A DNA stretch of 64,000 bases, taken from Desmodus rotundus (lineage: Eukaryota > Chordata > Mammalia > Chiroptera > Phyllostomidae). The position numbers were made by a program, and so were the translations under genes. Location of the stretch: contig NC_071397.1 of assembly GCF_022682495.2 (NCBI RefSeq), positions 30,767,427 through 30,831,426 on the forward strand. The letters run 5' to 3'. Each line of letters starts with the position of its first letter. The first letter of the stretch is position 1. Below are positions 46,646-58,880 of the stretch, piece after piece. Below the pieces are notes generated by a model that did no database searches, had not been told where the DNA came from, and saw only the letters and a program-made list of their open reading frames with translations.

Positions 46646-47884
46646 TTTCAAACATGTGTTACCTTCATCATGGATCGAACGGTCCCTTGACTAATAATAT
46701 AACAAGAACGCAGTTGTGCATGATGTTTTATTCACTCAGGTGCTTACAGATGTACATCCCGGCTACAAAAGGGAAACTGCAAGGTTGCGTGAACAGACTG
46801 GTGGGGAGCTTGCTGCTGTGAGCGTGCCACTGTGTTTATACCGGCTCTACGATGTTAGACCAGAGGATAAATCTGATTTGATCCATTTACAATGGTCCTC
46901 TGGCTAGAGAGGCAAGAAAAGCTGATCTGTGCTTTTCCCCAGGGGTAGCCAGCCTCCTACTTCCTGAAGAGAACACTCCGAGTGTAATTAAGTTTAGGAA
47001 CCAGGGCTCTTTCTCCAAAAATTGCTTTTAGGATCTTGCCTGAAGCCTAACCAGCCTCAGCATAGGTCTGGCTCCTAATTGCCCCAGCCCCTTTGCTCCT
47101 CAGCATGGGCAGAGACTCTTTAAGCTCTGTTCACCCCCACCCCCACGGTCACACATACATATTTCTATCTCTGGTTCACATAGAAATCTTTACACTGTAG
47201 TCTCCTTTGATCTGATGTGCTAGCTATCATATCTATGTTGCTTATCTTTCTGTGTTTCTCAGGGAAAAAGAGGCTCTGTAGACCCTTGGCTTTTATGGTT
47301 AAATATTAGTTTCACTCTTTATGAGTCACCCAACTAGCTCAGTTCCTGTAGTAATTTGTCACTTTGTAGGCACAGAATTGGATCGAGTTGGAGTAGAGAT
47401 TAAACTGCGTGAGGAAGCCTTACTTAGAGAGCCTTTTTAGCATCTCACTAAAAATTCATGACTTTTGCTCATAAGGCATATATGATTAGTTTCCTAAAGT
47501 GAGGTATGTTTCATTCCTTTGTGAAGAATAATGCCGGAAATCAAGCAAATTCTAATGTCTGGTGTTGGAAGAGAAAAATAACATGAAGAGGTGTAAGGAA
47601 ATAATGCTTCTGAACCAAGAAATAAATTCGGGTTTATGAAAGTTTAGAGCAGGACATCAGATCTCACTGTGGCTAGTAATGTGACGTGAGTAAGTTACCA
47701 TATTCTCTGAAGTCGATGAAGCAATGGTGATTTGTGAAAGTGTTTTAGCAAATATTATAACTAGTCCCCAAGTTTTATTTTCTGGACAATGTAATAAAGG
47801 GATATTTGAGAACTGGGGCGTTCACAGAGATCTTGGGATGCAGTATTAGTGATTGTGAAGGAGCTGGGTTTTTTCTTAAAATAA
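46646..47884. other. Unassigned sequence
   Basis: The 63-codon frame at 46716-46907 is open through a moderately GC-rich stretch but has no recognisable domain. Nothing else recognised. Confidence 0.4.
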
Positions 47885-48075
47885 GAGTAATAGTTGCTAT
47901 TTAATTATTATCTGCTACACGAAGGACACATTCCTGGGTGCTCCTTATGTATTATTATATTTCGTTCTCACAAGTATGTGAAGGAGAGTTGACCCCATTT
48001 TAAAGATGAAAAACTGGGAGTCAGGAAGGAGGTTATCTTCTCTGAAGTCACATGGTTTGCATTTACATGCATAGC
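47885..48075 (-). repeat. MIR-like SINE
   Basis: 'tgctccttatgtattattat', 'ttaaagatgaaaaactggga' and 'ttctctgaagtcacatggtt' follow the antisense MIR order. Confidence 0.7.
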
Positions 48076-50824
48076 CCAGTAATTTTCAGAAGTGCTGTAA
48101 AGGGGTGCATTATGCATTATTATGCAAAATTAAAACACTCGCTGTGATTTTTCTCCTCTAAACTTGCAAGGCAAATGACTTCCTTCTTTTCCTATTTTGA
48201 CTTTAAGAAGCGAGTGAATCTGGTGCCTGTAAGATTAACCCCCCCAGGCCACCCGTGTGCCGTCTAACGTTTGTCCTCTGGTCACAAATACTGTAATTAT
48301 TTCCAGAATGAGAGGAGGACTTAAAAGGTTTATTTTAATTTTTAATTGTAATATTTAGCATTCGAAAATTTACATGGGTGTTTAAATGGCTTGTAAGTTA
48401 AACATAACAGAAAATAAGAAAATACATAAAAAATAAATGAGTAAATAGATCACCTGAAACATGTAGAGTAGGCAGTAAGGTGTACACAAAAAAAGCCGAT
48501 TTATACACCTGGTTGCTAAATTATTCTCAGTTTAATGGCAGTAAAATAAGGAAAATCCAATTCGTCATCTATATTCCTTTTTCTAATAACAGAAGCATAC
48601 AAAATAATCTGTAGATATTTTCCTAAAGATATACATAAGAAGGAATTTTCATATATACAAATTTAGGCGCGGCCTCCCCAACTGGCAGATCTCTCTTGGT
48701 GCTGAGGTAGCAAGGTTTGAATTCACTGCTTTCTGTGCCTTTAGTCAGATAGCAAATACACAAGCTGATTTAGGGGAAGGGAAACTACCATGCCTTTTGT
48801 AGAATATATCACTTAATTAGAGAAGTCTTTAACGATGCTTGGACACCGTAAGTTCTGCAACGTAGCTGTTAATAGTAGTAGATAATCTCAGCTATTAATT
48901 AAAGTTCCTGTGTTTATATAATTTACTATGCAAACTGGGATACTTTTGAGAAAAAAAGGAGAACCAGTAATAATTATGCCAAGACAAGAAATGTCAGCAA
49001 GCTGTCCCAGCAAACTGGGAATATGATAAATTCCCATAAAAGCAGATACCAGGCTCCAGTGTGGTTATGGTGACTATTGAAGACCATACTGGAAATCTCA
49101 CCCATGAAAAGGCTTATACAGTTGCATGGATGCCTATAAAAGAAATCAAGATATTTTTAACAAAATATTTCCAATAATCTCATGGACATTGAAAGTACTT
49201 ATTTAATTCCCATGACGCTGGATATCAAGTTGTTACAGAAACCCACTGGTTCTCTTTTTACACAATGAAAAAAAGCAAACCCTGAACTTGTAAAATTTAT
49301 AAAGAGAAAGTAATTTTCACAGCATGACTTTCTGACCCTGACCCTTATTCCTGGGTCATGACCTTCCCGGTAGGGATTTCTCCTTCATCACCACTGAAAC
49401 CTTCAGCCTGGCCCCAGGAGGCTCTGTAAAGGCAGACTTTCTGCATGAGTTCTCTTTTTAGAGTCGACCCCCGTCTTTGTCATTTAAACAAAATTTTACA
49501 GAAGGCTCAGAGATTACAGATGAATAATACACACAAAGTGACAAGTGTCTTGATAACCTGGTTTACGGAACAGAATTTGCTCACCTCCAGTTGGAAGCCC
49601 TTCGGGGTTTGGGCTGCCTGTCAGACTCTTGGCACAGCTCCACCTGACCGAGCCCGTCTTGTTCCATCCAGGCTTTGCAGGAATTTTCTTTGATGAGTTT
49701 GCCCTACGAATAACCCAGGCAAAGGAGAGGGAGGTGCAGAGAGAAATGTGCTGCTTCTTTTTCCTGCTTCAGTCTTCTACCTAGGTTCTGGTTTCTCCCT
49801 TAAACCTTCTTTCCTGGTTTATTGACAGTAAGACAGGGGACCTATTCAGAGGTTCCTTTACCTTCTTGCCAAGGACATCCTTAATTTTATGAGCATACCT
49901 TATTAAAAAACTTAACATTAATGTAAGTGACACAGAGAGAGTTGCGGGAAGATCCTTTTGTTTCATGTAACACACAGAAGTAGTCCCCTTGGTCTGAAAA
50001 CATTATTAAAACAGTATCGACTGACCTCTTTTTCTGTATAACAAGTATTGAAAACATTTGTATTATTAAAACTAGCTGAGGAAGAAAAACAGTCTCCTGA
50101 CTGGATGATAAAGGATTAAAATAGAACTATTGATTTAATCAGTCATTTTAACATATTAATAATAATAGTAAATGGAATCTTTATTAGGGACTATGTACTT
50201 TCTAATATTTACTTCTCAACATACTGTTCCTAATTTTAACTTCACACTTATTTATTTAGGACAAATTTATGGTATCTTCAGTGATTTTGTGTAACTAGCA
50301 ACATGGTATTATTAGGGTTTTTTTCAGGCAAATGGTAAATTTCATAATTTTATTTAACTGTGATATTTCCACCAGGTACTTTTGAGTTCTTTCTAAATGG
50401 GATAGCCTAGATTTGTTAGCTATTTATTAATTGATTAAACTGCCAGAAGGAAGAGTCAAACGTATAATAATTCCTGCCACTATCCAATCTGAGGCTTTCT
50501 TTATTCCTCCACGCAGCATCATTCTCACACCCTTGTTGCTGGGGGTCCTGTTGACAGCTGCCAGCGCATGGACTGAGTCCAGCTTTCAATCATCAATCAG
50601 TCAGTCAATAAAAAAAAATATTCTTTAAAATTATTTGACATTTGTGAATTAGAAAAGTTCCATCAAAATCTGTATTTCCCATTTTTCTGAAAGAACTAGA
50701 ATATTTGGCAAAATTGGACCTGCCAAATTTCTTATGGGCTAGAATTGAGTGGTCCTTCTTAAGGCTCCTTTTTATAGTTTCTACATGGCCTTGATGTGCA
50801 CTTGAGTTTGCAACCTCTGATCTA
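48076..50824. other. Unassigned, mostly unique sequence
   Basis: No gene. 49500-49700 has faint resemblance to an antisense L1 3'UTR but too little to call. AT-rich elsewhere. Confidence 0.4.
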
Positions 50825-51410
50825 GACACTTACTATTCCAGTGCACCCTACACTCTACCTCCAGATTAAACTTCTGAGTGCATCACAGCTGATGTGCCAC
50901 ACCCCATTACCAACCCTCCACAGCTCCTTCCATTGACTCTGCCTCCTGGACTTCAAAGCCTTCCCATTCTGTCTTCATAGTCTTCCGTTTACCATGAGGT
51001 TGCGTTCTGGTTGAGAGGGGCCACTTATTACCAGATTGCAGCTGTGCTTTTACAGTTTTTCACTTTTCTGAGGTTTTTCTTCTCCCTCAAATTCCTTTTC
51101 ATCCATATTCATGTATGAATACCAAAGTCATTTTTTTAGATCCAGTTAAGAGGTGGTATCTTGATGTCTTCCTTGAGCAGCCAAGATGGGTACTGATTCT
51201 TCTTTCCTCTACACCCATAACACTGATTTGTCTGACTCTGAGATTCTGGAATATATAAAACTCCATGTTGAAAGCATGTGTGATCAAGACATCTCAACTA
51301 CTAGGTAGGATTTAAATCTTGTTCAATTTGAATCCCACATATACTTGATACAATTTCTTACACTTTCTTGACACTCAATAATTATTTGTTGAATGAGAAA
51401 GTTTTCCTCT
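50825..51410 (+). repeat. L2 LINE (two parts of one diverged copy)
   Basis: 50830-51000 has 'ctctgcctcctggacttcaa' and 'agccttcccattctgtcttc' in L2 order. 51350-51410 ends with 'gacactcaataattatttgt' and 'tgaatgagaa', the L2 3' end. The middle is degraded. Confidence 0.55.
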
Positions 51411-52384
51411 TTGTTTTAATATTTTTTATGTAACATCCTCTGAGACACACATATTGATATTTATATTTTCATTTTCATAAGTAGATGCTGGATGTGTATA
51501 TTTAAAATACTGATTTTTGTGAGGTATATGATTATTTACAGCTCTAGAGCCTATTATATAATAGAATATTTGACATTCCTGTTTAATCTTTTTTTTTTTC
51601 AGTAAGTACAGTGATTTAGCTTGGTTCTCTATAGTTCTTACCGACTAAAGTACTTCAGAAAGAATCATGGAATACCAATCATATATCTTTCTTGACATTG
51701 TGATAGTATCGTGTTGAAACAACATGAAAAACTGCTACTCCTAAACAATCATGTGGCATTAAGCTCTAAGTTAGCAGGGTGAAATGTGAAGCTTAATTGG
51801 CAATCTGTGGCTAATAGAAGCCTCTTAAAATATTGTAATAAGATTTTTTTAAATGTCCCGTTAGGTTACACAGTTTATTAGACTAGTCATTGCTCATTTT
51901 TACTAACTCAGGAGCGTGTGCTTACACTTTGAATGTGCCGCATGTGAAACATGCGTTGCCGATCTCTTTGATTGATTCCTCTGTTTTGTCTCCTGTGCTA
52001 AGCACTCACTTAGCACTCATACAATTTCCAGCTTTCAGACATCTGATCCTCTTCTCACTTTGTTTCTCTTGCTTCCCAAAGCCTGTGTTCTGGGCATCTG
52101 TCCATTCTCCTCCAGTTGCTTTAAGGAGAGCACAGATGTAGACAAGGGGGTGAGGGAGAGCGCGGAGGCTGCCCCTTTTCTCCCGGATCTTCCTCTAGAT
52201 TTCCTGTGAGCCTGGCTCAGTGTCTCTGAGAGAATAGTTGCTGCCAATGAAACAAGCTGCCAGTGTCAGCCAATGTATACATTTATACGGTTCAAGTAAA
52301 AGTGTTGTTCTTTTAATATTTTAAATCTGTTACCCATGGTTCTAGAAAAGATTTATAACACCGCTTAAAAAAATTGTTTCCCCT
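51411..52384. other. Unassigned sequence
   Basis: T-run at 51590-51599. Short frames at 51890-52247 without domains. Confidence 0.4.
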
Positions 52385-52615
52385 GGGGGGAATCTTTAAT
52401 TGTTTTTAAAGGCAGAAACAATTGCAGTCTCATAAATATATTTATGACAGTGTGCACAAATGTGATGATTCAGCACAACTGTGTCGAGCAAGAGCTATCA
52501 GGATAACTTGTGCTTGATCTTTAATCAGCATAGAGAAGTAAACATTTTATGTTGGCACTTTAAATCTCTCAGTGGACTGCTGCCATGGAGTAGTCTCAAA
52601 TGAGTGGCTTTTGAA
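52385..52615. other. Repeat-free block, candidate conserved noncoding element
   Basis: A mixed-composition block with no repeat words, containing a MAF/NF-E2-like half site (TGATTCAGCA, 52466-52475) and a palindromic ATAAATATATTTAT core. Suggestive only. No alignment could be done. Confidence 0.3.
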
Positions 52616-52839
52616 CTTATGCAATATCTGATAAGGTACTTTGAAAATGTCCAGAAAATTTTTATTAAGGACTTATTTTTATGTATTCCTTAATACTTCT
52701 TAGTTTAGTGAAAGGAAATAAGGAGTAGTGAAGAGACTGAATACGACAGTTCTGTCCTGTGACAGACACGACCATGCACGAGCCTTTTCTAAACATTAGT
52801 CTGACTTCTTTAATCATTTCTCCATTTATCAATGTTTAC
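52616..52839. other. Unassigned sequence
   Basis: Nothing recognised. Confidence 0.4.
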
Positions 52840-53254
52840 ATACAAAAATTGCAACCTCTTGCATTCTAATAGCCTATTATTGTTTCCTCCCTCCTTCCCC
52901 TCTTACTCCATTCCCACCTTTTTCTCTTCCTGTTCTTTTTCTTTCTGTTATTTCCACCTTTATCCATTTCACCCACCTCCCCTGCTTTCGTCTTTGGCAA
53001 CAACCAATCTTTTCCGTGTGTTTATGAGTTTGGTTTTGTAGAGTCCCCATGAACATAAGTCAGATCATGCATTTGTCTTTGTCCGACTGATGACACTTAG
53101 CATAATGCCCTTAGAGTCTGTCCATCTTATCTCAAATGTCAGGATTTCCTTCTTTCCTGTGGCTGAATATTTCTGTCTGTGTGTATGTGTGTGTGATATT
53201 TTTATCATCCATTCTTCTGTTAATGGACACTTACGTTGTTCCTTCCTCTTCAAA
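52840..53254 (-). mobile_element. Old L1 3' end (3'UTR with polypurine region), antisense
   Basis: The C/T-rich stretch 52880-52985 is the complement of an L1 3'UTR polypurine tract. It is followed by 'ggcaacaaccaatctttt', 'catgaacataagtcagatca', 'tgacacttagcataatgccc' and 'ttctgttaatggacacttac', the antisense L1 order. Confidence 0.75.
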
Positions 53255-53330
53255 GTTTTATTAAGCACCAACTATATGGAGAATATTTTGCTAGTTATCA
53301 GGAAAGTTAGAAACAGAAGAATGTATAGTA
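53255..53330 (-). repeat. L2 LINE 3' end fragment
   Basis: 'ttattaagcaccaactatat', 'ggagaatattttgctagtta' and 'tcaggaaagttagaa' match the antisense L2 3' end. Confidence 0.5.
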
Positions 53331-53458
53331 AATTTTCCAAAGGATCTCCCAATGTAATTGGGGAAATACCTCTTGTTAAGAAGATTCCGCAATTAAAATT
53401 CTATTACAAATAGTTAATTTGTATAAAGGAATGGGGAGTATTAAAATGAGAAAACAAG

Positions 53459-53732
53459 TATATTCATTTTCTAGGGCTGTCATCATAAAGTACCAAAGAC
53501 CAGGTGGCTTAAAGCAGCGGAAACTCATGATCTTGTAGTTCTGGAGGCCAGAAGTTAGAAATCGAGGTGTTGGCAGGGCCCTGGTCCCACTAAAGGTGCT
53601 AAGGAAAGAACGGTTCCATGCCTTTCTCTTAACTTCTGGTGACCTCAGGTGTTCTTCAGCTTGTAGATGCATCAGTCTAATCCCCTGGCTTCATGTGGCA
53701 TTTTCCCGGGACACAATTCAACCCATAACAAG
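53459..53732 (+). mobile_element. Old LTR-like repeat, copy 1 (internally deleted)
   Basis: Opens 'ttctagggctgtcatcataa', then 'aaagtaccaaagaccaggtg', 'ttctggaggccagaagttag', 'aaatcgaggtgttggcaggg'. Closes 'gacacaattcaacccataac'. This is a mammal-wide LTR-like (probably ERVL/MaLR) consensus order, with the second third missing. Confidence 0.65.
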
Positions 53733-54412
53733 TAAAAGAAGGAAGACAAAGGGTGAACCTAATTCCAGTAAACAAACACTGGCATCAAGTGTGAAAACGC
53801 AAGCCTGAGACAAACAGGACTATGTGTTTACAACACAGGCAGGAAGTAATCTCTCCCAACTTCAGGACTGCTCTGCAAGGAAGGAAAGCTGGCTTCCTGG
53901 TCAGAGAAAGCCCTCAGGCAAGGAAATGCAAGTACTGGAAGCTGGAAATTGTGGCCCATACCCAAGCAGTAAAGAGGAGGAATTATGGGAGTGACTCCAA
54001 CAGCATCTGGGACAACACATGAAGCAAGCGGAAAATTGTGTGACTTAACTGTACTAAGGGAATACAAAGCAAGTTACAGAGTGGAGTCGCAAACGGTAAC
54101 CAGAGCAAGATTTGGGGCATATCTTCAGTCCATGAAGGAACCAATGAATGTTTTCAGCCAGTGAGAAGCTGACCAAGGAAGCCACGAGACCCAAAGCGTC
54201 CATCGAATAGGAAGTGGCCTGTATGTGACAGATCAGAGGAGGGACCCCCATGTACCATGGTATCTCACGTTGGCAGGTGACCCGCTTTTCCTTTAGGAGC
54301 AAGTCCACATTACATAATGTGGTTTTTAATAATTTAGCCATTGCTCACTTCTCACATCTCACCTAGGGGTTAGTTTGTATTAGTTTTATCTACAAACATT
54401 AAAACCTGTTTT
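53733..54412. other. Unassigned stretch between two LTR-like repeats
   Basis: No retroviral coding words recognised, so I do not claim it as a proviral interior. Confidence 0.35.
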
Positions 54413-54802
54413 CAGTCTCCTAGGGCTTCCGTAACAAAGTTCTCCTAGGGCCTTTAACTGCAGAAATTTACTTTCTCACAGCTCTGGAGCCTAGAAGTCA
54501 AGGTATTGACAGGGTTGCTTCTTTCTGAGGACCAAGAGGAGAGAAGCTCTTCCAGTCCTCTTCCTTGGTTTGTAGACAGCTGCCTTGTTCTTTACATGTT
54601 CTTCCCTCCGGACATGTCTATATCCAAATTTTCTCTTTCTACAAGGACACCAGTCATATTGGATTAGAACTCAATCTTATAACTGCATTTTAACTTGATC
54701 ACTCTGTAGAGACCCTATCTCTACACATGGTCACATTCAGAGGTAGTTGGGGTTAGGATATCAACATGAATTTAGGGGGCATATAATTGAGCCCATAAAA
54801 GT
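54413..54802 (+). mobile_element. Old LTR-like repeat, copy 2
   Basis: Same family and strand as copy 1: 'ctcctagggcttccgtaaca', 'tctcacagctctggagccta', 'gaagtcaaggtattgacagg', 'acaaggacaccagtcatatt', 'gaccctatctctacacatgg', 'tggggttaggatatcaacat'. Longer than copy 1 because the middle is kept. Confidence 0.7.
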
Positions 54803-54995
54803 ACTCTACCCTCTGCCCCCCCCAAAATTCATGTTCCTATCACATATAAAATACATTCACCTCTTCCCAAAAGCCCCCAAAGCAATTCCAGTGGCAATTC
54901 TAAATCCAAAATTTCCCCTAAAGTTAATCTAAGTCAGATATGAAGACCAGAAGTATGATTCATCCTGAGAAATTCCTGTCTAGTTGTCTGCTCTC

Positions 54996-55370
54996 TTGGA
55001 CTCCAGTTTAGCTCTCCCGAATTTCTTTCTGTTTCCTGAGCTTTCTCACATCTTGGTCCTTGGATAGGCTATTTCCACTTCTCAGAATACTCTTCCCCGT
55101 TCTCTTCTCTTAGTTTTCTCTACGCATCCATCAAGCAGATGTCTGCATGGCGTTCCTTCTATGTCACTCCCCAACATTTCTTTCAGGGTCTCGCTTGCTT
55201 GCTTGCTCCTTCAGGAACCCTGTATTTCCCTGTGATGACACATGTGACACTATTTCCAGTAGCCTGCTACAATGTTTGCACCAGACTCTAGATAGGAAAA
55301 TCTAAGAGAGCAAGGGCTCCCAAGACATTCGACGTGTCACCTCTATAGCCTCAGAATGGTGCTAAGAGAG
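54996..55370 (+). repeat. L2 LINE fragment
   Basis: 'tttctcacatcttggtcctt', 'ggctatttccacttctcaga', 'atactcttccccgttctctt', 'catccatcaagcagatgtct' and 'ctaagagagcaagggctccc' follow plus-strand L2 order. Confidence 0.65.
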
Positions 55371-55392
55371 GAGGAGGTTGGGAAATTATCTA

Positions 55393-55519
55393 GGAAAAAA
55401 AAAAGGAAGAGGAGAGAGAGATGGAGAAATAGGGAGGGGGGTGGTAAGCAAAGAAGGGAAAGTAAGGAAGAGAAAGAGAAGAAATAGTGAAAGAAAGGCA
55501 GAGAAAAAAGAAAGAAGGG
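55393..55519 (+). repeat. Polypurine (GA-rich) tract, about 127 bp
   Basis: Nearly all bases are A or G on the plus strand, with only scattered T or C interruptions. The minus-strand open frame here is a by-product of this composition. Confidence 0.8.
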
Positions 55520-55559
55520 TTATATAATGGGAGGGACATGAGCCCACTTGATAGAAAGC

Positions 55560-55680
55560 TTCGAATGCAGACTGACACTGTGGCCACCCTCTCAGCTGGC
55601 CTCCAGCGATTTAACCTCACCGGGCTTCATCTGCCAAATAAAAGAGCTAGAGTTTGATTTTCTTTATCTCTATGATGATG
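55560..55680 (+). repeat. MIR-like fragment
   Basis: 'ttcgaatgcagactgacact', 'cgatttaacctcaccgggct' and 'tcatctgccaaataaaagag' follow MIR core order. Confidence 0.55.
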
Positions 55681-56534
55681 AGTTTGGAAAATTTTTTTCA
55701 GCTGCTAAGAGTGGGTTTCAGATGTGATTTGGGTGGGCTGGGCTCTGAAAGACCACCCGGGAGCCTCTTGTGTAAACACAGGTGGAGGTTCTATTTGAAA
55801 GAAAGTTAAAATGATTAATTTGGTTTGGGGCCATGGTTTGGAAATTCAACGCCTGCGTTACGTTCCTGTTTGTACCAGTATATGCCTTTCAGAGACGTGT
55901 GTGGTGTAACATAGGCATGGTGTATGTCATCTCATACCACAGTCACCTCTTAAAAAACACAGTTATTCACGTTCCATATATAGAGGAGAGCAAAGGTATG
56001 AAGCTATTTATTTGAAGTCTGTTTAAAATATCTGTTCATATTGTTAACCTGAATTATGCTGATCTCATCAGTTTTAATCATCTGTGATTAGAGAACACCC
56101 TCTGGGGAACAGGCCCAGGGGATTCTTCTGTGGGTGAACAAGGAGGAGAAAGAGCCACTTGGCGCTGAACATGTCTTACTTCAAACCCAAGCTCGACAGC
56201 TGTCCCATGGGGTCTAATGGGTACCACACTCTTGCCAAATCTCACATCTCTCGTCTGAACCCGGGGTTGCCAGTACACTGGCAGAAGAAACTCTGTAATG
56301 CCGAACCCTAATACCCCACTGAGGTCTCCTGAAGACGTGTGTGAAACAGTAAGGGTGCCTAGGATTACCAGTAGAAGTTGCAAAGAAGTTCTAAAAAGTG
56401 AATCCTTCTGAATGCTAAAATTCAGAAAATGACTATTGTTAGTAATCTTACCTTTTAGAAATGTTTATCTTTTTAACTCTTCTCCTTGAGAAAAGGGAAT
56501 ATGGAATTCTAGGCACATCTAAAAATAATAGTAA
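55681..56534. other. Unassigned sequence
   Basis: 56078-56383 is open on the minus strand for 101 codons, starting with a hydrophobic run, in a segment of average GC. It has no family features and I do not call it a gene. Confidence 0.4.
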
Positions 56535-56785
56535 GAATAATAACAAATGGCACACCTTTTATTGATTCCTTACCCTATTCCGGCTACTTTATCAATGATT
56601 TTACCAATATCATCTGATTTAATTCTAATGATTAGCCCTATGAGGAAGATTTGATTATTATCTCTGTTTTTCAGGCGAGAGTTTCATAAGGCACAGGTAG
56701 GTTATATGGACATGTACCTAGTAGGAGGTAGAGCTGAGATTCAGATCCCAGGTTTATGGAAATTGTACTTTAAACCAAACGTGTC
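56535..56785 (-). repeat. MIR SINE
   Basis: 'tgattagccctatgaggaag', 'attatctctgtttttcaggc', 'tagtaggaggtagagctgag' and 'attcagatcccaggtttatg' are the antisense MIR order. Confidence 0.8.
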
Positions 56786-57484
56786 ACAGTTTCATAGTTG
56801 CTAAAAAATCAGTTCCTGAAAAGGAATCAGAAATGATGTTGCGAGAGAAATAATACAATTAGAAGCTGATGAAAGTGAGTGTTGGATACTGATAATACAA
56901 CTGAATTTATATGGATTTGGGAATACTCTAAAATTATGTACAGGAAGAAGTGAATTTTCTGTTCCATTCAACTCATTCTCGAGAGTGATTGTATAAATGC
57001 CAATAAATATCATATGGAAACTCAGATTACAGTATGGGTTTAGACAGCCTCCTTTCTTGAGCTATTTAGGTACAGTTTAGAGACACAAGTGTGATAAATG
57101 ATTCATTATCTTCTTACATATTTATAGATTTTAATGTTCCCCTTAAATCTGTAGTTAGCCAAGATACAAAGATTTGGCTTTTTAAATTTTATTCATTGCT
57201 TTCCAGGTATATTATTGGCCGATTGAGCCTATTGTATATCTATGATGTAATGAAATACTCCTTGCATTTCACTGATTGTAAACCTGAAGTCTTTGGGGGA
57301 GGGGAATCGTTCTGTTCATAACTAATGCTATAGTTGGATCTCCGACCGCGACCCAGTTTATTTGAGCTTATGACGTTCCACGTTTTCCCATGAACTGTAC
57401 TTAGATTGATCTCCTCAGCCAGCCCAGATGTGAGTTCAGGTGTTTGTGAACTATTCAGATCCTTTCGTTCTTTTGTTTTCGTCA
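56786..57484. other. Unassigned sequence
   Basis: Nothing recognised. Short frames on both strands at 57091-57485 without domains. Confidence 0.4.
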
Positions 57485-57610
57485 TAATCTGACTCTATGA
57501 TCAGAAACAAATTATGAAGTTTCGCCAAGCCTGTTTTCTATAAAATGGAAATAATAGTTCCCATATCTTAGAACTATGTGAGCATTAAATGACTTTGTAT
57601 ATTTGTATCT
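57485..57610 (+). repeat. MIR-like fragment
   Basis: 'gccaagcctgttttctataa', 'aatggaaataatagttccca' and 'tgtgagcattaaatgacttt' follow MIR. Confidence 0.65.
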
Positions 57611-57929
57611 CTAGCCTAAACCACTTTTCTGAGGTCTAGAAATTCATAAGTAACTGCTCATCAATATCTTCACTCGGCTATCTAGTGGGCTTCTCAAACT
57701 TTACATGATCTGTGCACTCCTCTTGAAGTTTCTTCCTTAAATAAGCTCCTTCCCTGACTTTCTAATTTCTGTAATTTTTCCAGTTCCACAGGTCTTAACT
57801 TAGGACTTACCCATGAATGTTCTCACTCATTCATGCCTTGCAGGCAACCCGTTAGCAAATTCTGGGAGCTGTACCTTAAAAGTAAGTCCCGAATCCGGCC
57901 CTTTCAATACCCTCCTTGCTATCGCCCTA

Positions 57930-58620
57930 GTCCCTCCACCCTTCTTCTTACCAGAGCAGCTGTAGTAACTTCTTAACCGGTCTCCTGACCCCCATTTTTG
58001 ACCCTGCACAGCTTTCTTTTTCCCTCCCAACAGCAGCCTGAGTGATTTTATAAATCTTTAAATTACATTATGTCTCTCTCCTGCTCGAAATAATTTAGTC
58101 CTACGAAGAATAGAATCCATGGAGCTTACCATCAGTGACACGACCTTACAGCCTCTGGTTCAGGCCATATATTCACCTCCAGCTGCCTTGCTCAGGCTGC
58201 CTCTGCCTCCCTGGCCTCCTCGCTGTTGCTCAGTTACATCAAGCTTGTTCTGTTTGCTCCCTTGCCTTTGCACGTGCTGCTTCCTCTATTGAATATTCTC
58301 TTATCGATATTTGCATGATTTGCTTTCTCACCTTATTGACATCTCTGTTAAAATTCATTTCCTCTTGAAGGGATTAGGGCAAACCTTTTTAGGATGATTT
58401 ATCTAAAATACACCTCCCACATCCCTGGTCCCTCTCTGACCTCACAGCACCCATTACTTATTGTGTGGTGTGTTTGTTTATGAGCTCTCCACCATCTAGA
58501 ATGTATACTCCTTGAATTTAGGAACATGTTTTATTCAGCACTATGTCTCCAGTGCCCACAAGAGACCTGGCACATGGTAGATTTTCAATATAGATTTGTC
58601 AAAAAATGAATTAATGAAGA
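57930..58620 (+). mobile_element. L2 LINE 3' region (about 690 bp)
   Basis: One of the longest L2 copies here. In order: 'aaccggtctcctgaccccca', 'cagcagcctgagtgatttta', 'ttatgtctctctcctgctcg', 'aatagaatccatggagctta', 'tgcctttgcacgtgctgctt', 'atctagaatgtatactcctt', 'gtctccagtgcccacaagag', 'cctggcacatggtagatttt'. It ends with a TGAATTAATGAAG tail. The conserved line is noncoding relic of the ORF2 end and 3'UTR. Confidence 0.85.
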
Positions 58621-58749
58621 GAAAGCACATATAGCCTCAAGCATACTGAGTCCTCATAAATGTTAACAATTATTCCTCTACCCTTTTCTAATGATACACA
58701 TTAAAAAGTGTCACGCCTGTTACATTCTTTATTAATATGCATCATGCAC

Positions 58750-58880
58750 TTTCAATCACATTTGCTTATATATTTTTCATAGAATCTGTCAGGTCAATAT
58801 TTCCATTTCACAGATGGGGTAAGCGAGGGTCAGAAAGTTGGATAACATGCCCAGAATGATGTCATCCTTTGAAGTTTACA
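58750..58880 (-). repeat. MIR-like fragment
   Basis: 'atttcacagatggggtaagc', 'gagggtcagaaagttggata' and 'acatgcccagaatgatgtca' follow the antisense MIR core. Confidence 0.7.

Noticed and set aside
56078..56383. 101-codon minus-strand frame starting with a signal-peptide-like hydrophobic run
   Set aside because: Nothing after the hydrophobic start resembles a known family, and no neighbouring exon was found.
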